This document shows, piece by piece, positions 16,907 through 25,471 of a stretch of 64,000 nucleotides of DNA. The notes under the pieces are model-generated. The model ran no database searches and was not told where the DNA came from. It saw only the letters and a program-made list of their open reading frames with translations. The stretch is from contig NZ_NETJ01000006.1 in assembly GCF_002128405.1 (NCBI RefSeq), positions 124,001 through 188,000 of the forward strand, in the 5' to 3' direction. The position numbers and the translations under genes were made by a program. Numbering within the stretch: the first letter of the stretch is position 1; each line of letters starts with the position of its first letter. Source of the stretch: Gottfriedia solisilvae. GTDB taxonomy: Bacteria; Bacillota; Bacilli; Bacillales; Bacillaceae_G.

Positions 16907-18001
16907 ATGCTCGATACACGAAAGATTGGAGCTTTTATTTCAAAGCTTAGAAAAGAGAAGGACATGACGCAAATGGGGCTTGCTGAGCTGTTGAATGTGA
17001 GCCACCAGGCAGTGTCAAAATGGGAACGTGGTGAATCGCTACCTGATATTTCAATCATGCCTGCAATAGCAAGATTCTTTTCTATTTCGATTGATGATTT
17101 AATGAACGCTGGTGAAAATAAAAAGATGAACTCGCAGGTTGGTAAAATAGTAGAGGAAATTGCAATGGAAAGGACAGAGCAAGTTGCTGACCTGATCAAT
17201 GAAGGGGAAGTAAACATTGATGAGCTTGCCGATGTTGCTCTTCTTATGAAAGCAAGTACTCTTGATAAGGTTTCGCAAAATTTGAAGCCGAATAGTTTTA
17301 GCTTGGACCAAATCAGCAGGCTGGCTCCATTCCTTGGGTCAGAAGCGTTAGCTGAACTTGTCAGCCATGCAACTGATGAAACTATCAATTGGGACGTTAT
17401 TTCGAGCATTGCTCCATACCTCACTTCAGATCTTTTATCCGAAATAATAGAAAATTCCATAATAAATGTTTCGCTTGAGGCGGAGCATCTAACCAGTATC
17501 GCTCCGTTTTTAAGTGAGGAAAGCCTTGATAAATTAGTGCAGCAGCTGGAAGCAGGTACGGTCAGCTTGCAAATAATTCAGGTCATTGCACCATTTTTAA
17601 GCAGTGAATCGATGAATAATATAGTTGATTTAGTGAAGGATGAAAAACTGGACGCTGAACAGATTATTTCACTTGCCCCATTTATGGAAAGTGAGCAGCT
17701 CGAAAAACTTGTCCAAAAAGCAGAAGAAGGTACATTGAATTGGCAAATTGTCGTGCGGATTGCCCCTTTTTTAAACGATGAAATATTATCTCGTATTGTA
17801 AATCAATTAGCAAGTGACAAGTTGGATGTAAAAAGAGTTCTGGAACTTGCGCCATTTTTAAGCCAAAATAATTTAAACCATTTATTGGAAAGTGTAGAGT
17901 TAGTAAATCTTGATCCTGATATTCTTGCAAGCCTTGCTCCCTTTGTAGGAAAAGAAGCGCTGAGCAAATTAGTTACAGCCCTTATTGCCCAGGTGAAATA
18001 G
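16907..18001 (+). CDS. XRE-family regulator with nine tandem 29-residue helical repeats
   Basis: The 364-residue protein has an N-terminal XRE helix-turn-helix (about residues 4-60; LAELLNVSHQAVSKWERGES). A linker follows, then about nine tandem repeats of 29 residues (one of 30), each built around (I/L)APFL-x4-L-x3-(I/V); the first copy is degenerate (VALLM). The pattern suggests an alpha-solenoid of HEAT type, able to bind a partner or assemble into oligomers. Start is at 16907 after GGAGGAG. Codons are somewhat more GC-rich than its neighbours, hinting at transfer. No linked target gene. The DNA-binding call is firm, the repeat role inferred. Confidence 0.85.
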   Translation: MLDTRKIGAFISKLRKEKDMTQMGLAELLNVSHQAVSKWERGESLPDISIMPAIARFFSISIDDLMNAGENKKMNSQVGKIVEEIAMERTEQVADLINEGEVNIDELADVALLMKASTLDKVSQNLKPNSFSLDQISRLAPFLGSEALAELVSHATDETINWDVISSIAPYLTSDLLSEIIENSIINVSLEAEHLTSIAPFLSEESLDKLVQQLEAGTVSLQIIQVIAPFLSSESMNNIVDLVKDEKLDAEQIISLAPFMESEQLEKLVQKAEEGTLNWQIVVRIAPFLNDEILSRIVNQLASDKLDVKRVLELAPFLSQNNLNHLLESVELVNLDPDILASLAPFVGKEALSKLVTALIAQVK

Positions 18002-18033
18002 TTTGGGTTTGAACCCTTTGAAAATAATGAATT

Positions 18034-18069
18034 CGTTATCGAACTAAAGCATGGGTTAGTTCGATAACG
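18034..18069 (+). repeat. Perfect 14-bp inverted repeat after the repeat regulator
   Basis: CGTTATCGAACTAA and TTAGTTCGATAACG pair perfectly across an 8-base loop. It lacks a T-run and is followed by a separate terminator 3 bases later. Confidence 0.75.
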
Positions 18070-18072
18070 TTT

Positions 18073-18099
18073 GACTGCTGCGGCAGTCTTTTTTTTTTT
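18073..18099 (+). terminator. Terminator after the repeat regulator
   Basis: GACTGC/GCAGTC with a TGCG loop and eleven T residues. Confidence 0.9.
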
Positions 18100-18278
18100 G
18101 CAAACTAGCAGAATAGTTTATTGAATTTAAAATATAGAAATTCTTTAATTTTCAAACACTGTGGGTATTTGAGGTTTATGGATGGCTTTTTATTTTATCT
18201 ACGACGCATAGCCAATGTCTAGAAGGAACAGTTCATTATATAAAAAAGTACAATCTCGCGAATGGTGAGGAAGTTATC

Positions 18279-18287
18279 TGATATACT
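18279..18287 (+). promoter_or_regulatory. Possible extended -10 promoter of the hydroxylase gene
   Basis: TGATATACT matches an extended -10 box 50 bases before the predicted start. No matching -35 is seen. Confidence 0.35.
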
Positions 18288-18337
18288 GTTCATAGAAACT
18301 TTTTTCTGAAAATTAAATTATTTAGGAGTTGATGATC

Positions 18338-18982
18338 GTGACCGTGAATGGATTAACCGAACAAACGATTTTTCAACAGAATGGGAATACGTTTCAAGCA
18401 GAAGGTCGGGACATCCGGATTCTTGCGAGGTACGAAGAACCGCTCGTTGTATTGCTAGGGAATGTACTTAGTGATGAAGAATGTGATGAATTGATTCGAT
18501 TAGCTAAAGACCGCATGAAACGTTCTAAAATTGGGTCAACTCGAGAAGTAGACGCGATCCGAACAAGCAGTGGGATGTTTTTTGCAAACAATGAAAATGA
18601 CCTCATTGTGAACATCGAAAAGAGGATAACAAAAATTATGAACGTGCCTGTTGAACATGGGGATGGCCTTCAAATTCTACAATACTTACCTGGTCAAGAA
18701 TACAAAGCGCACACGGATTACTTTTTACCAACTAGTCAAGCTGCGAAGAATAACCGAATTAGTACAATTGTAATCTATTTAAATAATGTGGAACAAGGTG
18801 GGGAGACAGTTTTTCCTCAGCTGAAGCTTTCGGTGACACCGCAAAAAGGAACAGCAGTCTATTTCGAATATTTCTATGAAGATGACAACATAAACAAGTT
18901 AACCTTGCATGCTGGTGCACCAGTTATTACAGGGGAAAAATGGGTCGCTACACAGTGGATGAGAAGGCAAAAAACAAAGTAA
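18338..18982 (+). CDS. Prolyl 4-hydroxylase-like 2-oxoglutarate/Fe(II) oxygenase
   Basis: The protein has 214 residues with a P4H fold. Iron ligands are His125-x-Asp127 and His191, Lys201 should bind 2-oxoglutarate, and RTSSGMF at 75-81 matches the substrate-side loop of prolyl hydroxylases. It is close in size to the B. anthracis enzyme that hydroxylates proline in peptides. No signal peptide, so cytoplasmic. Start choice: GTG at 18338 lies 9 bases after AGGAG; ATG at 18332 and TTG at 18329 are too close. Solitary gene; no collagen-like substrate gene nearby. The target may be a translation factor or a spore-surface protein (inference). Confidence 0.85.
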   Translation: MTVNGLTEQTIFQQNGNTFQAEGRDIRILARYEEPLVVLLGNVLSDEECDELIRLAKDRMKRSKIGSTREVDAIRTSSGMFFANNENDLIVNIEKRITKIMNVPVEHGDGLQILQYLPGQEYKAHTDYFLPTSQAAKNNRISTIVIYLNNVEQGGETVFPQLKLSVTPQKGTAVYFEYFYEDDNINKLTLHAGAPVITGEKWVATQWMRRQKTK

Positions 18983-19112
18983 TAGGTCAAACGATTTAAA
19001 ATAGGAAAAATAGAAAACTTATTAAACGTCTGTCTACTTTTTTTATTAAAAGTTCCCCCAACACATCCTTGAATTAAGTGGGAGCGAATAGACTATTCTA
19101 CAAAGCAGAGGT

Positions 19113-19160
19113 AAAAAAAATCCCTAGAAGTGTTGAATAATCAACATTTCTAGGGATTTT
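19113..19160 (-). terminator. Terminator of rpsD
   Basis: Arms AAAATCCCTAGAAGTGTTGA and TCAACATTTCTAGGGATTTT form a 20-bp stem with one mismatch and a 4-base loop. On the minus strand it is followed by a T-run, ending rpsD. Confidence 0.92.
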
Positions 19161-19186
19161 GTATCGCTTCTTAAGAAGCGATATTA

Positions 19187-19789
19187 TTAACGGTTGTAGA
19201 ATTCAACGATAAGAGCTTCGTTGATTTCAGCTGGTAATTCAGAACGCTCTGGTAAGCGGTTGAAAGTACCTTCTAATTTGTCAGCGTTGAAAGTGATGTA
19301 CTCAGGTACAAAGTTGTTAACTTCAACAGCTTCTTTAACTACAGCTAAGTTTTGTGATTTTTCACGTAAGCTGATAGTTTGGCCAATTTTCACGCGGAAA
19401 GAAGGGATGTCTACACGTTTACCATCAACTAAGATGTGACCGTGGTTAACTAATTGACGAGCAGCACGACGAGTACGAGCAAGACCCATACGGTAAACTA
19501 CGTTGTCTAAACGAGTTTCTAATAAGATCATGAAGTTTTCACCGTGTTTACCAGTTAATTTACCAGCGATGTCGAATGTGCGACGGAATTGACGCTCATT
19601 AACTCCGAACATGTGACGAAGTTTTTGTTTCTCTTGTAATTGTAAACCGTATTCTGATAATTTTTTACGTTGGTTTGGTCCGTGTTGACCTGGTGCGTAA
19701 GGACGTTTTTCTAATTCCTTACCTGTTCCGCTTAATGAAATGCCTAAACGGCGAGATAATTTCCAAGTAGATCCTGTATAACGAGACAT
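19187..19789 (-). CDS. rpsD: Ribosomal protein S4
   Basis: This 200-residue S4 protein begins [16 protein letters not shown] and has the S4 RNA-binding domain near 90-155 ([25 protein letters not shown]). It is a primary 16S rRNA binder that nucleates assembly of the 30S body. Length equals B. subtilis S4. The start at 19789 has GGAGGAG upstream; an in-frame codon at 19807 lies before it. It has its own strong promoter and a long leader, consistent with the autogenous control by S4 known in B. subtilis. It has only three neighbours' worth of unlinked context: dgcP is divergent. Confidence 0.97.
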   Translation of the reverse strand: MSRYTGSTWKLSRRLGISLSGTGKELEKRPYAPGQHGPNQRKKLSEYGLQLQEKQKLRHMFGVNERQFRRTFDIAGKLTGKHGENFMILLETRLDNVVYRMGLARTRRAARQLVNHGHILVDGKRVDIPSFRVKIGQTISLREKSQNLAVVKEAVEVNNFVPEYITFNADKLEGTFNRLPERSELPAEINEALIVEFYNR

Positions 19790-19971
19790 TGATGTCTCCT
19801 CCTTCAAGTTTTTATTTTGGAGTAAAATAAAAACGTTCGTGTAGCCCCAGTTTGTTTATTTTGCTTTCATGTATCCTCGCCCCAGCAGCCGGAGTTACGC
19901 GATGACACCTCTGTAAAGAGGAACAAAATAAATTTCAAGCCCGTGCTTACAACGCTGCGTTATTTTACACA
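19790..19971 (-). promoter_or_regulatory. rpsD leader, probable S4 autoregulatory RNA
   Basis: About 180 transcribed but untranslated bases precede rpsD. They are more GC-rich than nearby intergenic DNA and contain several complementary blocks (CCTCTGTAAAGAGG is one hairpin). In B. subtilis S4 binds the rpsD leader to repress its own synthesis; position and length match. The exact fold was not derived. Confidence 0.7.
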
Positions 19972-19977
19972 AAGAAT

Positions 19978-20006
19978 ATTATATCTAGATTATGTTAATT
20001 AGTCAA
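19978..20006 (-). promoter_or_regulatory. Strong sigma-A promoter of rpsD
   Basis: On the minus strand TTGACT and a perfect TATAAT are exactly 17 bases apart. Confidence 0.88.
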
Positions 20007-20226
20007 GAATGCATTTATTTTTAAAGTAGAAATTATAATAGGAAAAAATTGAAAAATTTCTATGGAAACTTTACTTAAATAATGAGAATTTTTTGTCGGA
20101 ATTATGAGAAAATGTCCAATTTTGTATAAAAATAGTTGTAGGAAAAACTTACTAATTGTTTTATAATGGGAATTGTAAAAATAGTTATATTAGTTCATTT
20201 CTTAAATTGTAAGTAGGTGATTTTGT

Positions 20227-22095
20227 ATGAATCTCGATGAAAAAAGTAAAATATTGTATTTGAAATCGGAATTTTTTGATTTGATGGTAAGTCATGATAA
20301 TTTTCAGCATCATTCAAAAGTATATAAGAAATATTCTAAATTAGTTTGTGATGTTTTAGGGTCAAGAGCTGTTACATTATACGGTAAAAATGGTAATGGA
20401 GAATCGCTTGAATCTTTAACTTATAATAGATTTTCTGAGGAAGAAGAACAATATGAAGTAACCTCGAATGTATCGATTGAAAAATTAAATATTGAATTCG
20501 ACAGAGAGAGCAAATACAGAATAGTACACAATTTACATAATACTTTTTTGTATTTATGGTATTACGAAGAAAGTGATATCCACATTGTAGAATTTGATTT
20601 TACTGGCGCAGTGGACAAGCTGGAGCAATACAGTGAAAGCTTTTTAATAAACATCCACAAAGAAACTTTTGAGTTACGTGATCTATTGGTTAAAGTAGCG
20701 AGAACGGTTGAACAAGGTAAACAGTATTTACAGTTATCAAAAATTACTTCGAAACTACATTCATCATTTAATATCGAAAATGTTTTTTACGAAATTATCT
20801 CTTCATTAAAAACAGTCTACCCAAATTATGAATATCTACTTTTACTTACAAATCAAAGCGTAGAACCGTCACATATTGAAGTAAAACAGTTTTCACCAAT
20901 GGATAAAGATGCAAATCCATATGCTATTCAGGCATATAGTGAAAATATTAATACATATGAAACGAATAGTGACTCTATTTATATGTATGCTCCAGTACAT
21001 GGACAACAAGGTGTTTATGGAGTGCTTCAAATATGTAATAAGAATATCAATCGATTTACAGTCTCTGAACAAGAGTTCTTTACATTATTAGCTTCTAAAG
21101 CAGGAATTGCTTTAGAAAATGCGAAGCTTTATCAACAGGTTGAAGATAGTGCAAAACGAATTCAGTTTGTAAATGAAGTTGGCCAAAATTTAAATCAGAA
21201 CCTTCATAGTTTAGAGCTTGTAAACTATTTAGTATTTAAGTTTCAAAATCGATTTGAATGTGAAGAATTTGCGATTGTGATTCTTCAAGAACATAATCAA
21301 TTCAAAGTGTTAGATGGTAGTACAAGCTATTTTAACTCGGAAATCGCTAATTCGCTGATTGGACAAATTGTTGAGGATATAAAATTACATGATGGAACTT
21401 TATTAAAGGTAAATGCCACACAGGAAGAATGTTATGAACAATACCCTTTTAATTCCATTGTAGCTGTTAAAATTGAAACGACAGGATTAAAAGGTGTAGC
21501 AATCATGCTTCACCGAAATCCATTTAAATTTAAATACGATGATCGCACGTTGGTCCAAAATGTTATGGAGCCAACAAAATTAGCGCTTCGAAATACAATG
21601 CTACAAGAGAAATTGGAACAATTGGTTGCTACAGACCACTTAACTGATCTATTTTCTAGAGCGTATTTAGAAGAGCAAATTTGCAAGAGTATGCAAGAAG
21701 ATTCTCAAGGTACATTAATACTATTGGATATAGATGATTTTAAGAAGATTAATGATACTTATGGCCATCAAATAGGCGATAATGTCTTAGTTCAAGTAGC
21801 TAATATCATTAAAGACGTAGTACGTTCTACTGATATCGCTGCAAGATGGGGTGGAGAAGAATTAGCTGCATACTTACCAAAAATCGGTATTGATACTGGA
21901 AAGAAAGTGGCTTCTAGAATTATTGAAGAAGTTGAAAAGATTTCTAGTCCGAGAGTAACGACTTCATGTGGTGTATCTGCATGGGGGAATGGTACTTATA
22001 ATACTTCATCAATCGATAAATTATTTAAGAGTGCAGACGATGCTTTATACATCGCAAAAAATACAGGTAAAAATAAAGTTACAATTGCAAATTAA
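20227..22095 (+). CDS. dgcP: Diguanylate cyclase with GAF domains (DgcP/YtrP)
   Basis: The protein has 622 residues: an N-terminal sensor stretch, GAF-type domains at about 170-300 and 310-455, and a C-terminal GGDEF domain from about 465. The catalytic loop is GGEEL (542-546), an accepted active variant. RSTD at 533-536 is placed five residues before it as an RxxD inhibitory site. It should make cyclic-di-GMP from two GTP. No membrane segment, so soluble. Position beside rpsD and ytsP matches B. subtilis dgcP (ytrP). ATG follows AAGTAGGTG. The signal bound by the GAF domains is unknown. Confidence 0.92.
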   Translation: MNLDEKSKILYLKSEFFDLMVSHDNFQHHSKVYKKYSKLVCDVLGSRAVTLYGKNGNGESLESLTYNRFSEEEEQYEVTSNVSIEKLNIEFDRESKYRIVHNLHNTFLYLWYYEESDIHIVEFDFTGAVDKLEQYSESFLINIHKETFELRDLLVKVARTVEQGKQYLQLSKITSKLHSSFNIENVFYEIISSLKTVYPNYEYLLLLTNQSVEPSHIEVKQFSPMDKDANPYAIQAYSENINTYETNSDSIYMYAPVHGQQGVYGVLQICNKNINRFTVSEQEFFTLLASKAGIALENAKLYQQVEDSAKRIQFVNEVGQNLNQNLHSLELVNYLVFKFQNRFECEEFAIVILQEHNQFKVLDGSTSYFNSEIANSLIGQIVEDIKLHDGTLLKVNATQEECYEQYPFNSIVAVKIETTGLKGVAIMLHRNPFKFKYDDRTLVQNVMEPTKLALRNTMLQEKLEQLVATDHLTDLFSRAYLEEQICKSMQEDSQGTLILLDIDDFKKINDTYGHQIGDNVLVQVANIIKDVVRSTDIAARWGGEELAAYLPKIGIDTGKKVASRIIEEVEKISSPRVTTSCGVSAWGNGTYNTSSIDKLFKSADDALYIAKNTGKNKVTIAN

Positions 22096-22142
22096 AAAGG
22101 AATCCAAAGATAGAACTTGTCTATTTTTGGGATTCCTTTTTT
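22094..22142 (+). terminator. Bidirectional terminator between dgcP and ytsP
   Basis: AAAAGGAATCC/GGATTCCTTTT stem with A-run and T-run, between convergent genes. Confidence 0.85.
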
Positions 22143-22143
22143 A

Positions 22144-22632
22144 TTACTTAATGTTTCCTTCGATAATTTGAACAATTTCTTGTAAATATAGTTGATCAGT
22201 CTCATCGAAACGATTAAATTCGGGGCTATCGATATCTAATACTCCAATTACTTCACCATTATGGTAAAGAGGAATAACAATCTCTGAGTTAGATGCTGCA
22301 TCACATGCGATATGTCCTGGAAAATCATGAACATTATCAATGCGCTGTACAGTTTTTGTTTGAGCTGATGTTCCACAAACGCCTTTTCCGAATGGAATGC
22401 GAACGCAAGCAGGAAGTCCCACAAATGGTCCTAATACTAATTCATCACGATCTCCATCTTTTAAATAAAAACCAACCCAATTTATATCATGTAAGAATTG
22501 ATTTAAAAGTGCAGCTGTATTAGCTAAATTTGCAATTAAATTAAATTCATCATGCGTTAAAGCCTTCACTTGAGATGTAAGTGTCTTATATTGTTGCTCT
22601 TTCGTACCTGAATATTCGACTTTTTGAAACAT
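22144..22632 (-). CDS. ytsP: Free methionine-(R)-sulfoxide reductase, GAF type (YtsP)
   Basis: This 162-residue single GAF domain has three conserved cysteines, Cys76, Cys86 and Cys110, in the contexts PACVRIPFG, GVCGTSA and HIACDAASNSE. This pattern defines fRMsr enzymes, which reduce free methionine-R-sulfoxide using thioredoxin in the cytoplasm. AAGGGG precedes the ATG. It is transcribed towards dgcP and divergent from refZ. Although a GAF domain is also used for ligand sensing, the cysteine triad supports catalysis. Confidence 0.92.
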   Translation of the reverse strand: MFQKVEYSGTKEQQYKTLTSQVKALTHDEFNLIANLANTAALLNQFLHDINWVGFYLKDGDRDELVLGPFVGLPACVRIPFGKGVCGTSAQTKTVQRIDNVHDFPGHIACDAASNSEIVIPLYHNGEVIGVLDIDSPEFNRFDETDQLYLQEIVQIIEGNIK

Positions 22633-22781
22633 ATGTTGACCCCTTTCCCTATATCATTTGGAATATCATAGCATATTTCAAGAGATTACTGGTAATTTTG
22701 TCGACTATTTCATAAAGGATTTTAGTAGGTTTTCGCCAATGTTTTAAAAAAGGAAATTGTGTAGAAGTAGAGGTGACATGT

Positions 22782-23429
22782 ATGGAGCAAGAAAAACTTG
22801 CAACTAAGAATAAAGTCATCGAGACGGCCCTTTCATTATTTAAAACCAATGGGTATCAAGGTACATCAGTGAGAGATATATCTAAAAAAGCCAATGTTAA
22901 TATCGCAACAATTTCATACTATTTTAAAGGGAAACAAGGATTATTAGAGCACATAATTGTAGATTTTTTAGAAGGATACGTAGCGATCTTAAATAAATAT
23001 AGTCTAGTTTTCGAATCTAAAAAAGCAGACTCTGTATTAATTGACCTAGTAGAAGAAGTTTTGAATTATAATTTTCATAAAAAAGAATATGCATCAATTT
23101 TTTATAGGGAATTAACACTGGATTCCGTATTTATCAGAGAAATTATGATGACTTATTTGGCAAGAGAGCGATATACATTTATTCAGATATATGATGCACT
23201 AAGATTAAATAATACAAACATTACTGTGCCTTTTTCAGTGTTCTTTGTTCAATTAAAATCTTTTCTATCAACACCATACTTATTTCCTAGTTATATGAAT
23301 GAAGTACTATATATTCAACAGAATGATACTTATTTTTTTGACAGATATAAGGAATATGTGGAAAAGTGGATATTCTCCCTCTTAGGAATAGATACACATA
23401 ATTTGACTGAATTAAAAATGTACTCTTAA
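22782..23429 (+). CDS. refZ: RefZ, TetR-family regulator of FtsZ at sporulation
   Basis: This 215-residue TetR-fold protein has a helix-turn-helix at about residues 25-48 (VRDISKKANVNIATISYYFKG) and a divergent ligand/dimer domain. Sequence around the HTH and its place between ytsP and ezrA match B. subtilis RefZ (YttP). RefZ binds sites near the origin and influences FtsZ ring position during polar division. ATG at 22782 has GAGGTG upstream; an in-frame GTG at 22773 overlaps that site and is rejected. No RefZ box was sought in the origin, which is outside this window. Confidence 0.85.
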   Translation: MEQEKLATKNKVIETALSLFKTNGYQGTSVRDISKKANVNIATISYYFKGKQGLLEHIIVDFLEGYVAILNKYSLVFESKKADSVLIDLVEEVLNYNFHKKEYASIFYRELTLDSVFIREIMMTYLARERYTFIQIYDALRLNNTNITVPFSVFFVQLKSFLSTPYLFPSYMNEVLYIQQNDTYFFDRYKEYVEKWIFSLLGIDTHNLTELKMYS

Positions 23430-23434
23430 ATGAT

Positions 23435-23477
23435 TCGCCTTTTTAATGTGAGTAATCACAAGGAAAGGCGATTTTCC
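23435..23477 (+). terminator. Terminator after refZ
   Basis: TCGCCTTT/AAAGGCGA with inner TGTGA/TCACA stem; the T tail is short. Confidence 0.7.
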
Positions 23478-23686
23478 TTGTTTAAAAATCATGTTTTTAG
23501 ACAAGTTATTACAATATTTATTATAGTTTGATAAATATTTAAAAAAATTGAAAAAATAAGGTCAAAAATCAACTGTATCATGTTATGATAAACTATAAAG
23601 TCTAAGATGAAACGACTTAAAACATCAAAAAATGTCACGTAACGATAAATAGATTAGAAGGCAAGCAGAGGAGGTACACCTAGGAA

Positions 23687-25399
23687 ATGACAATCCCAGT
23701 AATTTTAATTGTAATTTCTATTGTTATTGCTTTAATGATAATAGCCCTAACAATGCGCAACCGTTTATACAAAAGACTTGATGAGCTTGAGGCTTGGAGA
23801 ATGCAGCTGATGAGTAAGCCGGTTACTGACGAGTTGTCAAAACTTAAGGGCTTAAATATGACCGGCCAAACAGAGGAGCTCTTTGAAAAGTGGAGAACTG
23901 ATTGGGATGAATTAGTCACAACTGTGTTACCGAAAGTAACAGATTCGGTTTATGATATTGACGAAGCAATCAATAAGTATCATTTCATGAATGCAAAAAA
24001 TACAATTGCTGAATTGGAAAATGTACTAAAAGAAGCAGAAACAAATATTGATACGATTTTAAGTGAAGTAAGTGAGTTAATAGGTAGTGAAGAACAAAAT
24101 AATTCGGATATTGAACAATTAAACCAAGAATATCTAGAACAAAGAAAACTATTACTTACTCATCGTCACTTATATTCTATTGCAGAGACTCAGTTAGAGA
24201 AAAAGCTTGATGAAATAAAAAAAGAAATTCAATTGTTTAATGAAACAACAGAACAAGGCAATTATTTAGAAGCTAGAGAGTTAGTAAAAACGATTGTCGA
24301 CAAAGTAAATACAATAAAAGCCCAAATGCAAATTATACCTGATTTGTATATTGAATCTTCAACGACAATGCCATCACAAATACATAATTTACTTGAAGGC
24401 TTAAAACAAATGAAAACTGATGGTTATTCACTTGAATATGAAGCGATTGAAAGTGAAGCAGCTGACTGCACAAAAATATGTAATGATTGTATTGAATTAA
24501 TTAAGCAATTAAATATCACTGAAGCAAATGAAAAGCTTGAATCTGTTAAAGATAAAATTGATTCAATATATGATTTGTTAGAGCAAGAAGTTGAAAGTAA
24601 ATATATTGTTGAGAAAGAAATTTGGTCAGCTCAAGAAGAAATCCATCGAATTCGTGAAGCGAATTTAAATACAAAAGAAGAGACTCAATTAGTTCAACAA
24701 ATTTATGAGTTAAACGAAGAGGATACGCAAGCTCAAAAGCTTGTAGAAAAACAAGTAAGTATCATTACAAAGCGTTTTGAATTATTACAAATACGAGTGG
24801 CAGAGCAAGATCTTGCATTTTCAGTCATTCGTGGGGAACTTGATTTATTGAAACAACAAATGTCGGATGTGAAAGAATCACATGCAATGTATGTTGAAAT
24901 GTTAAAGGCCCTTCGTAAAGATGAACTTCAAGCAAGAGATCAATTGATTGATATGAAGAGACTAATGTTAGAGGTCAAACGTCTTGTTCAAATTTCTAAC
25001 TTACCAGGAATGCCTGTCTCATCATTAGAACAAATTCAAAAAGCTCAAGAAAGCATGCAAATTGTTTATCTAGAATTAGAGAAAAAGCCATTAAAAATGG
25101 GCAAGGTTTCTATTTTATTAGAAAAAGCATCTACTGCTGTTAATGATTGTTATAATGATACAAAGTTTATGATTGAACAAGGATATTTTGTAGAAAAAGT
25201 GATACAATATGGTAATCGCTATAGAAGTAAAAATGTACAAATTGCATCTGCAATGGACAAATCTGAACAACTTTTCAGGGAATTCCAATACAACGAAGCT
25301 CTTGAAGAAGCAGCTGCTTCTATTGAAAGTGTTGAACCAGGTGCAATTAATAAATTACAAGAAATACTAAATGAACAAAAGTACACACTACCCCTATAG
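23687..25399 (+). CDS. ezrA: EzrA, septation ring formation regulator
   Basis: The protein has 570 residues with one N-terminal membrane span (about 4-24), then almost continuous spectrin-like coiled-coil helices rich in Glu, Lys, Gln and Leu, as in EzrA (562 in B. subtilis). It is anchored with its long domain in the cytoplasm, binds FtsZ and stops Z-rings forming at wrong sites; it also links to cell-wall synthases at midcell. ATG follows GAGGAGG. The braB gene found next to it in B. subtilis is absent; the cysteine desulfurase gene follows directly. Confidence 0.95.
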   Translation: MTIPVILIVISIVIALMIIALTMRNRLYKRLDELEAWRMQLMSKPVTDELSKLKGLNMTGQTEELFEKWRTDWDELVTTVLPKVTDSVYDIDEAINKYHFMNAKNTIAELENVLKEAETNIDTILSEVSELIGSEEQNNSDIEQLNQEYLEQRKLLLTHRHLYSIAETQLEKKLDEIKKEIQLFNETTEQGNYLEARELVKTIVDKVNTIKAQMQIIPDLYIESSTTMPSQIHNLLEGLKQMKTDGYSLEYEAIESEAADCTKICNDCIELIKQLNITEANEKLESVKDKIDSIYDLLEQEVESKYIVEKEIWSAQEEIHRIREANLNTKEETQLVQQIYELNEEDTQAQKLVEKQVSIITKRFELLQIRVAEQDLAFSVIRGELDLLKQQMSDVKESHAMYVEMLKALRKDELQARDQLIDMKRLMLEVKRLVQISNLPGMPVSSLEQIQKAQESMQIVYLELEKKPLKMGKVSILLEKASTAVNDCYNDTKFMIEQGYFVEKVIQYGNRYRSKNVQIASAMDKSEQLFREFQYNEALEEAAASIESVEPGAINKLQEILNEQKYTLPL

Positions 25400-25415
25400 A
25401 TTAATTCTTAGGGGT
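25390..25415 (+). terminator. Weak hairpin at the end of ezrA
   Basis: ACCCCTA/TAGGGGT overlaps the ezrA stop; the following bases are not a clear T-run, so termination would be partial. Confidence 0.4.
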
Positions 25416-25471
25416 TTCAGTCTGTTTTCGGCTATAATAAGGACTTAAGTGAGCAGCATGGAGGAACTGTG

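Noticed and set aside
16864-17460. Long open frame on the minus strand opposite the XRE repeat gene
   Set aside because: It is the mirror of a protein-coding repeat on the plus strand and has no ribosome site. The plus-strand frame has an HTH and a regular repeat.
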